Source: Apiotrichum sp. Y4204 (taxonomy: Eukaryota; Basidiomycota; Tremellomycetes; Trichosporonales; Trichosporonaceae). From it: a DNA stretch of 64,000 nt. The stretch covers positions 248,001 through 312,000 of the forward strand of contig JAMYHL010000025.1 of NCBI GenBank assembly GCA_025531455.1, written 5' to 3'. Under the pieces are notes generated by a model. That model worked only from the letters and a program-made list of their open reading frames with translations, was not told the origin of the DNA and did no database searches. This document shows, piece by piece, positions 11,186-23,159 of this stretch; the first letter of the stretch is position 1, and every line of letters begins with the position of its first letter. A program made the position numbers and the translations under genes.

Positions 11186-13339
11186 TCAGACCCGAGGCGT
11201 GAAGGTTGTGATCCGCAGCATCATGTGCACGTTTTCGCACCACTCACTTCCCCAGTCATAACGTGTCTCGGTTTCGCCATCGGGTAGGCATCGGCGCATG
11301 ATCTCGAGTGTCGCGCCGCCGTCGTCAATCACCTCCAGGGGGCCGGCACACCACCCGTCGGGGGCGGCGCGGCGCATAGCCCAGCCCGAGATTGCCGGGG
11401 GCGGCATGTCCGGCGAGATGAGGGGCAGAGTCTGGAGATTGAAAAAGTAGGTCGTGCCGTGTTGCGCGCGTGTGTCCGTCTTGAGCTGCAGGACGTCGCG
11501 GTCGATGCTCATTGCGTTCAGCCTCGTGAGGATCAGGATGGAGCGCGACGAGATATACGTGTCACGCTCATCTGGCGGGAGCGCGCACGCGCCGTCAAAG
11601 ACATCCTGCATGTGCGGGATGACGAGGTATGCGTTGGGCATTATGAAGAGACCCGCCCCGCGCTGCGTGACCATCATGCTGGGGTCAGCTCCAGAACCGA
11701 CGGTAACGGGACTCACTCGTAGACGCGATACTCACGCCCTTTCTCTGTGTCGACAATGCAGCGCTGCTCTTCCATGTCCGCGACAAAGGCGTTGTATTGC
11801 GGGCTCTGGGGATCCAATGGGCAGAGCGTTATGGGGCGCGTTTCGTCCTCCAGAGGTCGTCTTGCTTGCTCCTCCTCGTCCTCGTTGAACTCATAAACAA
11901 AGGACGCGAGGGTGCCGTCGGAGCTGCACAGCAAGGAAAGCACAGGCTCTGCGGTCGTGCGCGAATACACACAGACTCTGCCGGTCGCTCTGAAAAAGTC
12001 CAGCCAGTTGAGCAGCACATACTTGTCCGTAAACGTGGGGCAAAGGGGCTGGTGTTCAGCGAGTGACCTGCAGCCCGGCGGGAACTCACGTCGTAGAACA
12101 GTGGTGGGGCCGAAACGTCCCATACCTCTTTTGTAAACGTTTGTTCAGTCACCTTCTCCCAATGGGGTCGCCCTCGGCCTGAGCCCGGGCCGCGATCGGA
12201 TAACATGGCCATCTCGAGGTGATCTCCGCGGTTGTCAAAGTCGCCAGGAAAGGCGCCACCCCAGTCGGGGACCGTACCAAATGGCTGTATGTGTCCGTCG
12301 GGGCGGAATGCGGCGTCCACGTCGCGCTGGGACTGGAACCTGCCGCCCATACTGCGGGACAAGTGGGTCACGACGCGGCCCGAAATGTACAGATGGGCAG
12401 ACTGCGACGGTCTGTCAAAAATGTAGCCGAACAAGCCGATATCTTTTCGCAGGCTGCGCACGTCCATGAGGACCCGCCCAAGATCCGCAAACCAACGGAT
12501 ATCCCCCGTGGCGCGCTCGACACAGATCATGACCTGGGCGCGGGGGATCCCGGCCTGCGCGTCGGGTTCACGCTCTTTATCCATACTGAAAAAGAGCGCA
12601 TCGTCGCCGGGGTCTTCGCCGAGATACACCAGGCCGCGGTATCGCAGCGGCACCCGCAGGGGCACCGTGATGGTCGAGACGGCGGGCCCGACGGGGGCCC
12701 AACTATTCTTGATTTTCATCTGGCGCCGGCCTCGGCATCAGCACAATCACAAACTAGAACATACAGTGCCGGCGCCAGTCGGGCTTGTCGAGCCGCGTGC
12801 CCCACTGATACACCAGGCTGGCGATACTCGGCACTTCGGCCTCGCGGACATTGCCTTCTTGGTCGAAGATACGCGCGCGCAGTGGGTCGTCGGGCGCGAG
12901 CCTGGCGACGACGTCGCGCTCAAACTCGGCCGCCCAGGCGCTGCGCAGCGCCCAAATACCTGCCCTGTTAGTATCCACATTACTTCCCGGACACCAAGAC
13001 CTTACACAGCGCGGCGTGGTCCGCCGGAGGGCCCGAGACGCCGCGCCCGTCGCCGGCGGGAATCGGGGGCTGGGGGGCTGGGCGTGCGTCCGAGCGGCTC
13101 GGAGTATGGAGGGGAACGGGGCCGCGGCCGTCAAGCGCTAGGAGGCGACATTTCGTCGGCATGTCGACATCCTCGAGCGCGAGGTACTGACCGCGCCAGA
13201 GGGATTGTGCTTCTCCGACGACGGTGCGCCATGCTTTGGAGACGCGCTCGGCGGCGACGAGGGAGGCCAGATCGGCGTGGGAGAGTACACCTAGAAGAAG
13301 CTCGGCTGGTAGAGGGCCCAGTACGTCGTCGGCTGGCAT
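11186..13339 (-). CDS. F-box domain protein of unknown target
   Basis: Five exons (13006-13339, 12765-12959, 12090-12730, 11717-12048, 11186-11678; introns 46, 34, 41 and 38 nt) give about 664 residues. Residues ~7-50 form an F-box: LGPLPAELLLGVLSHADL, then VSKAWRTVV and LWRGQYL. F-box proteins bind Skp1 and bring substrates to SCF ubiquitin ligases. The remaining ~600 residues contain no repeat type I recognise (no clear Leu-rich, WD40 or Kelch repeats); they resemble the beta-rich unassigned C-termini common in fungal F-box families. Acceptors were chosen to keep the frame, e.g. GAG at 12731-12733 rather than the more proximal CAG. The substrate cannot be guessed. Confidence 0.72.
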
Positions 13340-14063
13340 GGCGATGGAGATGAGATGAAGAGGTCACATTGATACATTGATATGATGTGAGATGGGTACA
13401 GTATGTGAGAGGGGTATGTTGGTCGTCGTGGGGCGTGGCAGCTCGGCGATCTGAGCGATCCTGGGGAATGTCGACCATTACTTGATGCAGATCGAAATCG
13501 GATCCGATACACATCTACACCTCTGTAGAGCTACGAGTCTGAGATATGAACTTGAGCCTCCATTGTCCTACATCTCCTGGATCCCGGGGCAAAAGTGAGC
13601 CATGACGGGCACTATATCGCGTGTGTAACTGTTAAAGGCAGCAACAACGGATTATGCGTGAGAGAACACTATCCCATATCACTATACACGTCCTGTACAC
13701 AATGAAGTGGGCCAGGTGCCAAGGCTATGGGTTTCAAGCAATGTGAGCAAACCGCTTGTCGTTCCAGTGGTTTGGCAGGTTAGTGTCATAAGACCATCAG
13801 CATTGGCACACTCTCGGTCGACAGACATCCATTCTACTCTGTATTGCTTCGCGTCACGACACTATACACCCACAGCCACAGCTATGAATCAGGCGTTCAC
13901 ATTCGTATATACAAGACGCGCCTATCGCGACTCCAACGGGGTGAGAATGAAGAAAAGGCCGGTAGATGGTGGGTGGCCTTGCCCTCCACTATCATCCTCA
14001 CTCTAGGACCCCTTGACGGGTCTCGCCTTCCTCTGCCTACAGTGGGTGCCACTACTAGACCGC
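13340..14063. other. Intergenic interval, F-box promoter and YPT1 3' flank
   Basis: About 720 bp with no coding sequence I can support. The left part must carry the F-box gene promoter; the right part is the 3' end of YPT1. Nothing else stands out. Confidence 0.5.
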
Positions 14064-16439
14064 TTAGCAGCATCCGCCAGCAGCCTTCTGCTCAACGTTC
14101 TGACCAAGTCCCTTGATCGTAGACTTGCCGCCCGGCCCAGACGCCATCGAGTTGGAGCCCATGCTAGTGGCGTCAGTACGGGTTTTTGTATAGCGCCTAG
14201 TTCTAAAGACTTACCGGTCCTTGATCTGCTTGGACATGGTCAGGAAAGCCTGCTCGACGTTGGTCGCGTTCTTGGCAGAAGTCTCCAGGAACGGAATGCC
14301 GAGCTCGTCGGCGAACGCCTTGGCCGCCGCGTAGTCGACCACCTTCTTCGTCGCCAAATCCGACTTGTTGCCGACCAGCAGCTTGTTGACGCCCTCGACG
14401 GCATAACGGTCAATCTCCTGCAGCCACTGCTTGACGTTTGCGAATGTGTCGCTGTCGGTCACATCGTAGACAACAATGATACCGTGCGCTCCTGGAGAAA
14501 GTAAGCATGATATACACGGATGTACGCCAGTTCCCACTTACCACGGTAGTATGACGAAGTGATGGTGCGGAAGCGCTCCTGGCCCGCAGTGTCCCACTGT
14601 TCACGTAGCACATATTAAAAGAGGATAGGGGGCAGGGAGGTGGCGAATAAGGAATAGTGAAGGTGTAGGAAGGGAACATGATGTGCCCGTTGATTTAGAT
14701 GGGCGGGGGACAGAATAGGAGAGGTGCGTACGGATTAAAATAGAAATCATACCAACACAACACGCGCCGAGTTCACAGGCGGATTCGTAGATGGTTGAAA
14801 CAATGCGGATGGCGAAGCCGGATCACGCAGTTGAACAGTTGTACAGGTGACAATGCCAATGCGACGATGCAACGATGCGACAAGGTTGACCAGAAATCGG
14901 AGGCACAACATTAGAGTTGACCAATTGACCATTTTTGACCAGTTTTGACGACCGACAACAAGGAGAGAGGTTGACACGATGACAGTTGACAGCGGAAATG
15001 ATAGTTGAAACAGTTTTTGGGCGGTACGAGGTTGACAGTTTGTTTTTGTTTTGACCACACAACAATAAACAGGCAAAGTTGGCAAGTTGACAGATCGACG
15101 AGCGCGCAACACGATTAACAAGGACAGTAGAGGACCAAGTTTGACGCAGGGACCGAGTCGTTCGTACACCAGAACCAATTATTGACCAATTGACCGAGAC
15201 GGAATGTTGAAAGGACCAAGAAAAAGGGGAAGACAATGCGAGCAAGACGTGAACGCATGACGGATCGTTTCGAACGTGAACCAACAAACAACAGCAACCA
15301 GAGCGGCAAGAAAACCAAAGGTTAGATTGTGCGACGTTTGTGGTGAGTGGCGAATAGTGTGCAAGTCAAATGAGCCCGGGACGAGTGTGAACCGCAGGCG
15401 GCAGCAGTTTGACGACAGGGACAGTTGACCACAGGAGAGTTGGCCGGAAAAGCGGAGACGCCACAGGCGAGTCGCGAACAATGTTGAGAGCCGGAGTATG
15501 AATGAAGCGCCAGGAAAGAGAAACCAAAGCACAACACAACAACAACACGGCCACGCACAGAGCGCCCATATACAAGGACAACCAAGGCGGACGATTCAAG
15601 ACGAGCGGAGATTGACGAACACCACAGGTGTAGATGCGAGTGCAGCAGTATCGAAAGTGCAACCAGAGCGAACAGTCACGGTGAGAGTCGAAAGGCGGGC
15701 GAATCGCACAAACGAACCAGCGCACGGAACGCAACGATCAAAACAGTCGGTAAAAAGCACAGGCAGGCCGATTTTCACCACAGCGGTTTGGACGTTCACA
15801 GCAGAATATGCCGAATTGGCGAACCGAGCAGACACAATAGAAGCACAGCAGCGCAACAGGTCAGTCAGTCGACGCAGCGACAATGGAACAGGCCAAGGTG
15901 AAGGGGCGGTGAGTGAGTGATCAGACGAGTGAGGGAGGGGGGTAGTCGGAGGGTTCAAGAAATGGGAGGGGGGAGGGGGTAGAGTCGGGAGAGGGGGAGA
16001 AAGAATCGAAGGTAGGTGGGATTCGGAAGAGGTGCGGGGTCAGCTTAAACTCGCTGAGTGCAATGGGGGGAAGGGACCAACGCACGATTTGAAGCTTCAC
16101 AGTCTTGCCCTCGAGGTCGATGGTGCGGATCTTGAAGTCGACACCGATGGTGGAGATGTAGCTCTCAGTGTAGGTGTCGTCGGCGAAACGGAGCAGAAGA
16201 CACGACTTTCCCACACCAGAGTCACCGATGAGAAGGAGCTGGGCACTCGTCAGCAAATTGTTTCACACCAGATGTGCTGCGACTTGTTTCACGTGCCGTC
16301 ACGCGGGGCGACTGCAAAGCTCGCCACTGCGAGTCGTAGCGAGTGCCAATCCAATGCATCCGGGGCGCAGCCCGTCGGCGGTGGATAAGCGGATGCAACG
16401 CACCTTGAAGAGGTAGTCGTACTCGGCAGTAGCAGTCAT
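14064..16439 (-). CDS. YPT1: Rab GTPase Ypt1/Rab1
   Basis: Five exons (16404-16439, 16086-16238, 14542-14596, 14215-14491, 14064-14163) give 206 residues, exactly the usual Ypt1 length. All GTPase motifs are present: GDSGVGKS (17-24), effector region [18 protein letters not shown] (64-72), VGNKSDL, ETSAK, and a C-terminal Gly-Gly-Cys-Cys for double geranylgeranylation. Ypt1/Rab1 recruits tethers for ER-to-Golgi and intra-Golgi transport and for autophagy; it is essential in yeasts. Sequence is closer to Rab1 than to Rab8/Sec4. Intron 2 is 1489 nt, far longer than any other intron in the window. TRS65, a subunit of the TRAPP exchange factor complexes that act on Ypt1-type Rabs, lies 30 kb away. 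Confidence 0.95.
14597..16085 (-). other. Giant intron 2 of YPT1, rich in GTCAA on the sense strand
   Basis: The intron starts GTGCGT and ends GTGAACAG on the minus strand. Its middle (about 14880-15620) has some 16 TTGAC pentamers on the + strand (GTCAA on the transcript), including direct repeats such as TTGACCAATTGACC at 14925 and 15182. Its 5' end (15930-16010) is strongly G-rich on + and C-rich on the transcript. Composition is less GC-rich than the flanks. I see no open reading frame or known RNA in it. Confidence 0.7.
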
Positions 16440-19208
16440 GATGGATGATGATAGTCTAAGGCTGAGGGAGTGAGAGGGAAGACGATTGGCCGAACCGCGC
16501 CGGGATCGATAAGAAGCAAGGGGCGGGAAGCGTGAAGCGTGGAGGGTCCGAGTGGGCGGAAGCGACAGCGACCGACAAAGAACAATTAGGGATCGAGACG
16601 CAAGTGTGGATGCAAGGCAAGAGCAGATTAATGTGGGCGAGGGAGCAACATGCGAGTTGTGGAATGACAAGTTGGGTGGCGTATGGGGGTTGTCGGGTGA
16701 GGATTATTGGGCGGTGGCAAGGGAGGGAAGCAACGGCGAGTATTCGGAGTTGGACGCAGTGGGAATAATAGACAGCGCGCGGCAAAGATGTTAACGAGTA
16801 TGTATCGGTCGCGAAGGGTGGCGAGGCGGAAGAGAGGTGCTATGTCAGTACAGAGGGGTCATGATGACAAAGGATGATGGGCCATGGATGCGTGGCGAAC
16901 ATTGCAAGTGGAGTGCGGGTGGTGAGTGTGACACGTCCCGTTGCCGTCTCCGAGGCATCTTTATCTCCCACGAGTTGCTTTACTCACGATTAATTAAGAC
17001 GTAGTCGTGATACAGTTTCGGCCCAGGACAGATGAAGAAAGGAGCGAGTGGGAGACGAGAGAAAGGGGTGCGGGTGGTTGCGGGGGGGTGCGCGAGATGG
17101 AGGTGGTAGGATGGATGATGGTGAGGAAAGAGTCAAAGGTGGTGTTGGCGCAGGTGGCCAGATGTGCAATTACAGCAGGCTGCACCAGTGCACCAGGGGC
17201 CAGTGGCCAGTGGAGTGCGGTGCATCATCCAGGGTGGCCTGGGGCTTCTCTCGCTGGTGCTGTGCGCTCCTTGCTGCTGCGCTGTATTGTCGCCGCACTG
17301 CGCGTGGCTTGGCTGGCCGCCCCGCGCCCCGAGAGCTCGAGAGCTCTACGCCCCCTGTAATCGGCAGCATCTGTACAGTACAGCGCCGGAGGCCGGGTGG
17401 GTGGGGGTGGTGCTTCTGGTCTGGGTGCCCACGATCGTCGTGACCCTTTCCAGGGCGACAAGTGTTCTGCGCTCTGGCTGCCGGGTGCCCCTTTGCCCAT
17501 CCACGCTAACAATACCCCCTCCCCCTCGGCTGGGATGCCGTCACCGTCACTCATGCCGCAGAGTGAAATATCACCCTCACCGGCCCCAACAACTTTCCCT
17601 GCGGAATGACGCAGCTGCACCAAGAAGTGAGCCTGATATTGGTAAATCAGCTGGAGATATTCGGGGTTATGACCGTGTGGCGGGCAGGGGGCAGTCGACG
17701 CGTGGCATTTTGGTTCCATGGCGATCTATCGAGCAAGCTCTGGATTAGCTGGATTTCGGATCTCCGGATCTCCAGTCCTACCCAGAATTCAAGATCGCCA
17801 TCTGTTCGTGCAGTGGAAGAGCCGGAAGAGATCACCGAGATCCAAGATCCAAGAGATCAGCGATCAACGGCGAATGAATGATGGACAGCAAGATTGACAG
17901 CATCGCCCGGCCACGCCGATCTGGGCAACGGCGGCTGCCAAGCGATGGACGCGTCATGGAAAGATACCTGTGTACCTTGTGAGAAAGTTGATACTGGTAA
18001 AAGTTATGGGTCGACGAAGTGAACACGCTCTTGAATCAGAATCGGGATCGAAGCCAGGCTTACCCAGCGACGTTGCGACGTGGCGACCCGCGACCTTGCG
18101 GGTAGCAAGGTTTCGCCCTTGGGAACAGGACACAAAGGAATGAACCCCGCAATTATATATCTCGCGTCGCGGCACCAGGTGCCCAGCGCTTGTGGCTTGT
18201 GCAGTGCGTTTTTATCTCGGCTACGTGAGCGCAATCAATGGAATGTTCAACCAAGAATCAGCCGTACTGCCCCATTGCAGCACATCACGCGCGAGGACTG
18301 GACATGACGCTTCGCTTGCTGTACTGGAGCTGGCGAAGAGTGTGTGTGGCCAAGCAAACCCATGAGCAAGGTTAATTGCCCGCTCGACTGTCCGAGACCG
18401 GAGAACGCGTCGCGATTACGCTGGCGCGCAGTTAGTGCGTCATATCTCGCTGGAGTGCTGGGCTCGGAGTGCTGGGCTCGAGATACTCATTCTGACTCTG
18501 GTGCTTTGAGATTCTGTAATTGTAATAAAAGTGGAGGGGGGCGACGATCGGCTATCTACGGGGAGATACAGGGGCGATATGCGGCAGTGGCAGTTGTGGA
18601 CGCGACTCGCCCGCCCGCCCGCTCGCCCGATATCGCGAAATCGGCCGTCAGCCCAGAAAAAAAAAAATCAACCTACTCGATACACGCCATTGCCGTATCC
18701 TTGGAAATTGTAATTACAATAATAATAAAACGACGACAACGTCCCCCCCTTTCCATCTCCACCTCCCTCCCCATTCCCCTTCCCCCTCGACAACGACCGC
18801 CGCACCGTGCCAAGTGGACCTCGATCCTCGACCACCTACACTATCGACGACGCCGGAACGACCCGAGAGCAACGAGCCCGCACGACGTCCTCAGCTGAAC
18901 GGGGCGTTTGAGCACCTTGTCTTTGTCGCGACGAGCCCCGTCGAGCGCGAGCCCTCAGACAGGGACACGAGACCTGGGAATCTGTCAAAGGATATTACAC
19001 ATCACTGCGTACCCTCATCGTGGCCGCTGCGCGTTGACCTAGGATTCCCATCCCCACCCGGCTCATCTCCATCCCGAACCCATCGGCCGGTACCCCGCGA
19101 CACAGATATAATACGCGCTCCCAAGCTGGACTTGAGGAGTGCCCGTCATCTTCTGTTATCTACTATCCGCCCCAGGTCCTTCACACTCTCCACACGTATC
19201 GACCCACC
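16440..19208. other. Divergent intergenic interval between YPT1 and the Mpv17-family gene
   Basis: About 2.8 kb containing both promoters. No reading frame with conserved features. A short duplication (GAGTGCTGGGCTCG twice) is at 18450-18480. A pyrimidine-rich stretch around 18740-18800 lies in the likely leader of the + strand gene. No tRNA or repeat family is recognised. Confidence 0.5.
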
Positions 19209-20184
19209 ATGTACTCCACCACCACGGTCGCGGGGCGGGCGAATGTGGTTTCCAGGCTGTGGGCCAGCTACCTCCACAGTCTGAAGGCCCATCCCATGCG
19301 CACCAAGATGGCGACGTCGGGAACCATGTTCTTTGTCGGCGACTGCATTGCGCAGTTTGGCATGGAGGGGCGGCAGATTGGCGCGCCGCACCCCGAGCCT
19401 GGGCATGAGGAGGACCCGTCGCTGACGCTGCCTTATGACGTGGGTGTTGCACTGCACTGGATGGAAACTAACGACAGCCTGTCCGAGCAATTCGTCTCAC
19501 AATCTGTATGTATCCTGTGCAACAGCCTTTGGGTCCAACTGACATCGACAGACGGGACAATTGTCTTTGGACCCCTCACGCACTGCTGGCACAACCTAAT
19601 TGAGAAGATCAAGTTCCCCGATCACAAGATCAAGAGTGCGTTGTTGTGCCTAAGTCTACCTCCGAATCCCACTGACCTCAGCGCTTGGTCTCCGCCTTCT
19701 CCTCGACCAGGGGGTGTGGGCACCGTTTATCGTTGCCAGTACGTTCTCAAGTGTGTAACATTACCTGACGCCAGTGTTCTGGGGCAGCAACGGTGTCCTT
19801 GAGGGCAAGTCGCCGGGTCAGATCAAGGCCAAGGTGGAGATGGCGTTCCCGCGGGCTTACGCAAACTGTGTCGGTGTATTTGCCCCGACGCAGATTGTCA
19901 ACTTTGCGCTCGTACCGCTGCAGCACCGCCTGCTCGTGCAGCAGTCGGTCGGTCTGGGTTGGATGACGTTCCTGTCGTACGTGAACAACATCAACAACAA
20001 GCGCCTCGTCAAGGCTGAAGCCGCGCTCGCCGTGGCGCACGCGCACGCAAACGAGTCCGAGGCGGCCGCAGCCGCCGAGCGCGCGGCCGCCGCTGTGGTC
20101 GAGAAGGTGCGCGCGCGCAAGGCCAAGCTCCAGGACGCGCAGGGCGGCGGTGCGACCGGTGTGGGAACGCGTATGGGCTTCTAA
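19209..20184 (+). CDS. Mpv17/PMP22 (Sym1-like) membrane protein
   Basis: Five exons (19209-19439, 19478-19505, 19552-19635, 19682-19738, 19775-20184) give about 269 residues. Family signatures appear once the 28-nt exon 2 is included: YDPVRAIRLTIYGTIVFGPLTHCWH, LLLDQGVWAPF, and the C-terminal signature region AYANCVGVFAPTQIVNF and GWMTFLSYVNN. I quote them in separate pieces because each is split by introns. Mpv17/PMP22 proteins are four-segment membrane proteins of the inner mitochondrial or peroxisomal membrane, thought to form channels affecting metabolite or nucleotide supply. The last ~60 residues are an Ala/Glu-rich helix absent from short family members. Mitochondrial versus peroxisomal location cannot be settled from sequence alone. 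Confidence 0.85.
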
Positions 20185-21425
20185 GCCGACTGGCGATTCT
20201 GCGACGTGCCGCGTACCGGGTGACCCGGGTCGCGGCGCGACGCGCATACCTCCCACGGATTCACCCGACATGAGACCACACACCGCCTTACTGCATCCAC
20301 CTACGAGACGCCCGCGCAACACGCAATCTGTCAACTGTGCGCGCACACCCGATAAGCGTCTCCATCCTGCCGCATTTGTAGCCCTGCATTTGTCCTTCTG
20401 GCGGCTACAAATCCGCACTGCCGGCATTTGTAGTCTCCGGAAGGTGCATTTGTAGACGGGGCAAGACGACCCTGAGCGGCATCGGCCGAGATACCGGAGG
20501 CTTGGGCTTGGGTTTCACTGGACTTTTGGACTTTGAGAGATCATGAGAGACCAGCCCAGAGTCGCCACAGGCTTCACTTGACACCACCATCTAATGCTTA
20601 ATCCTGCCACACCTGTTTTTATCTGTTGTTTTAGACGTGACATAGACATTAGATACGTATCTGATAGATGCTAGATACTAGAAGATAGATGCTAGAGACT
20701 GGATGATGCCAGAAACTCGATGACAGATGCGCAATACGGGAATGAGCGTGAAATGGCAAGAGGGGCCATCCCCGCGCCCCCAAGCTCTGCCGTACTCGTC
20801 TCGGGACACAGTATCGGGAAGTCATCTGTCGCTCATAACAAACCAACGACTTCTGTCGAGGTCTTATGCCGCAGTGTCACTGCGTAGCTCACTGGAGGGT
20901 TCTACGAGCTGTAAGCGCAGTGCCCTTCCGGGAACTATCTTCTTCCCCCACAGTAGCTCAACGATGTTATGGCTGCAAATTCACCCACGTCTGGTCGTAG
21001 TGGTGAGGTAGATGAGAGGCAACACAAAAGACGAACAGCAGATGATCGTATGAGCATGAATGCATACACAATATAACGTTGCACAGCTGGGAGAGCAAGG
21101 AGAGAATGGATGCACGCGCGCACGCACGGGCAAACTAATCGTGCAGGTGCCAAAGCTCTCAGCGGAGCAAGTCGCGTTGCGGAGAACTCCGATCAACAAT
21201 TGAGCCATTGCCGCAGACGCGTCACTCGGCACCAGCAATAGCGACGGCAGCGGCATCGTTCATCGCGGCCAGCGCTACATTCTACAATTCTACACTAGTA
21301 CAGTAGCGTGAAGCGTGCACGCATGCACGTGCTTGGCGTCAGGCAAGTTGACAAACACAAGACACCTGCATATATGCCAACAAGACCTTTCCACCTTCTT
21401 CACCTTTCCCAACTCTGTGCTTCCA
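20185..21425. other. Intergenic interval with two small motif clusters
   Basis: 1.24 kb without coding sequence. It contains the GCATTTGTAG cluster at 20372-20455 and a degenerate GATAGATGCTAGATA repeat around 20660-20700. The right end must hold the promoter of the hydrolase gene. Confidence 0.5.
20372..20455. repeat. Cluster of GCATTTGTAG motifs
   Basis: Direct copies at 20372-20381, 20424-20433 and 20446-20455, a partial copy GCATTTGT at 20386-20393, and one inverted copy (CTACAAATCC) at 20405-20414. The inverted copy could pair with any direct copy to form a hairpin. It lies about 190 bp after the Mpv17-family stop codon, so it may be in the 3' UTR or terminator. Confidence 0.65.
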
Positions 21426-22367
21426 ATGCCGCCTCGCCCCGCGCTCACACGTCACCTCTCAGCTCATCTCGCAGCCCGTGCTCTCTCAACGTACGCGCCC
21501 GTCCTTCCGCAAGGCGACACCCAGACCCTCTCGCTCCGGGACCGCACCCTCTCGTACGCCATCTGGGGAACTGGCCCCGCCTTACTGTATCTCCATGGGT
21601 ATCCCAGCTCGCGCCTCGAGGGGGCCTCTCTCGTCCCGTTTGCGGCAAAGCACGGGATCAGCATCATCTGCCCCGACAGGCCGGGGTTCGGCCAGTCCAC
21701 CCCGCAACCCGGACGGCGCATCACAGACTGGCCATCGGACGTCGCCTGGCTGCTGGACCACCTCGGCCTCGACCGCGTAGCTGTGCTGGGCGGCTCGGGG
21801 GGCGGGCCGTACGCCCTCGCCTGTGCCGTGTCGATGCCCGAGCGGCTCAAGGGCGTGGGGCTGCTCGCTGCCGCGCCGGCATGGACGCTGGGCACGCAGG
21901 ACATGCCGTTCGTCTCCCGCGTGGGCAAGCTGTGGGCCGAGCAATCGCCGGGATCATTCGCACGTCTCGTGGACGGTGTGGTGGGTGTCGGGCGGTGGGC
22001 GATGCACACCGGTGTCGGAGCGAAGCGCCTCGACGCTATGCTGGGGAACGGAGGGAGTGAGGAGGACAAGGCGGCTGCCCGGAGAGAGGTCGAGCGGTCA
22101 TTGTTTGAGGGATTCCGCCAAGGCGGGGCGGAGAGCGCGAGAGAGGCAGCCCTGCTCTCGTCGGACTGGGGATTCAACCTCGAGGACGTCAAGGTGCCCG
22201 TGACGATGTGGCATGGGACGCACGACGCGCGTGCCCCGATACGCATCATGCGCGACATGGCGAAACTCATGCCGCACGCGACGCTGGTCGAGATGGAGAG
22301 CGGACACTTTGATGTGCCCTGCCTTGAGGAGGTGGTGGCCGCCATGGCGAAGATGGCGAAGGCATAG
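21426..22367 (+). CDS. Alpha/beta hydrolase, probably mitochondrial
   Basis: A single-exon gene of 313 residues. The first ~25 residues are Arg/Ala/Ser/Leu-rich without acids, like a mitochondrial presequence. The fold-1 hydrolase elements are in order: oxyanion region LYLHGYPSSR (53-62), PDRPGFGQS, nucleophile elbow GGSGGG with Ser124, acid Asp267 in WHGTHDARAP, and His294 in ESGHFDVP. The substrate is unknown; the cap region (about 150-240) gives no clue. The start at 21426 is chosen because upstream in-frame sequence does not look coding and the presequence begins here. It is one of the few intronless genes in the window. Confidence 0.82.
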   Translation: MPPRPALTRHLSAHLAARALSTYAPVLPQGDTQTLSLRDRTLSYAIWGTGPALLYLHGYPSSRLEGASLVPFAAKHGISIICPDRPGFGQSTPQPGRRITDWPSDVAWLLDHLGLDRVAVLGGSGGGPYALACAVSMPERLKGVGLLAAAPAWTLGTQDMPFVSRVGKLWAEQSPGSFARLVDGVVGVGRWAMHTGVGAKRLDAMLGNGGSEEDKAAARREVERSLFEGFRQGGAESAREAALLSSDWGFNLEDVKVPVTMWHGTHDARAPIRIMRDMAKLMPHATLVEMESGHFDVPCLEEVVAAMAKMAKA

Positions 22368-23159
22368 GTGTAGAACGTACCCAACTGTGAGTTATTTATC
22401 CCCAACTGAGCTGAAGAAAACGCTGAATTGCAAGCAAAGCTGACCCAATACAGCTCTTTCCCACCTGTATATGTACAGCACTTCTCATGTAGCTCTACTC
22501 CTGCGTCTGCAACTTAGTCGATGACTCTATCACGCTTGCCTGACTATGTGGCTGTGTCGCGTTGGCGTTCGACCCTTGGTAACTGCACCCAACAGCGAAC
22601 GCACCGCCACTCCTCGTGCGCCTCAGACTCTGAGAGTGTTTGTTATCGACGGATTTGCTGTTCGCTCCTGCAGGGAGGAAGGGTACGGTATACAGTACAT
22701 GTTGTACTCGGACAGCTCGCAAACCCGACAGAAAAAAAGTCAGAAAAATAGAATGAAAAGGAAAAAACAACATTTTAGAAGAAGGACGAACAAGAACATG
22801 GACGAATAAGAACAAGAACAAAAGGACGCTATCTCCCGGGGGACATCACTTGCGACCATGCAGTCTGCACAAAAGGGCCATCGTGGCTTAAAAACAGGAT
22901 CGAACATGAAGGTACTGAACGTGGTAGGCCAAAGCCTCGTAAACCGATGTCATTCCCAACAAGACGGAACTCGTTATTGCGAGAACTAACCGACACGAAA
23001 CTGACTCTCCAACTCCCCTCCCTGTCCCCACGATAACAAAGCGCCATGGAAGACATTGCACAAAAACCATTGCATGAAGCATTATACACCAATTAAAGCC
23101 AAGTTCAAAGTCCCATCACGAGGGGCCCTGCCGCCCCTCTGATCACTCGTTATCGTCCA
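22368..23159. other. Convergent intergenic interval
   Basis: About 790 bp between two convergent stop codons. It is locally AT-rich (22730-22830). No coding or RNA feature is seen; it presumably holds both 3' UTRs. Confidence 0.5.

Noticed and set aside
14740..15960. Possible independent gene inside the YPT1 giant intron
   Set aside because: Open frames of 60-140 codons exist on both strands, but they are Arg/Thr/Gln- or Ser/Cys-rich with no motif, start context or splice sites that support a gene.
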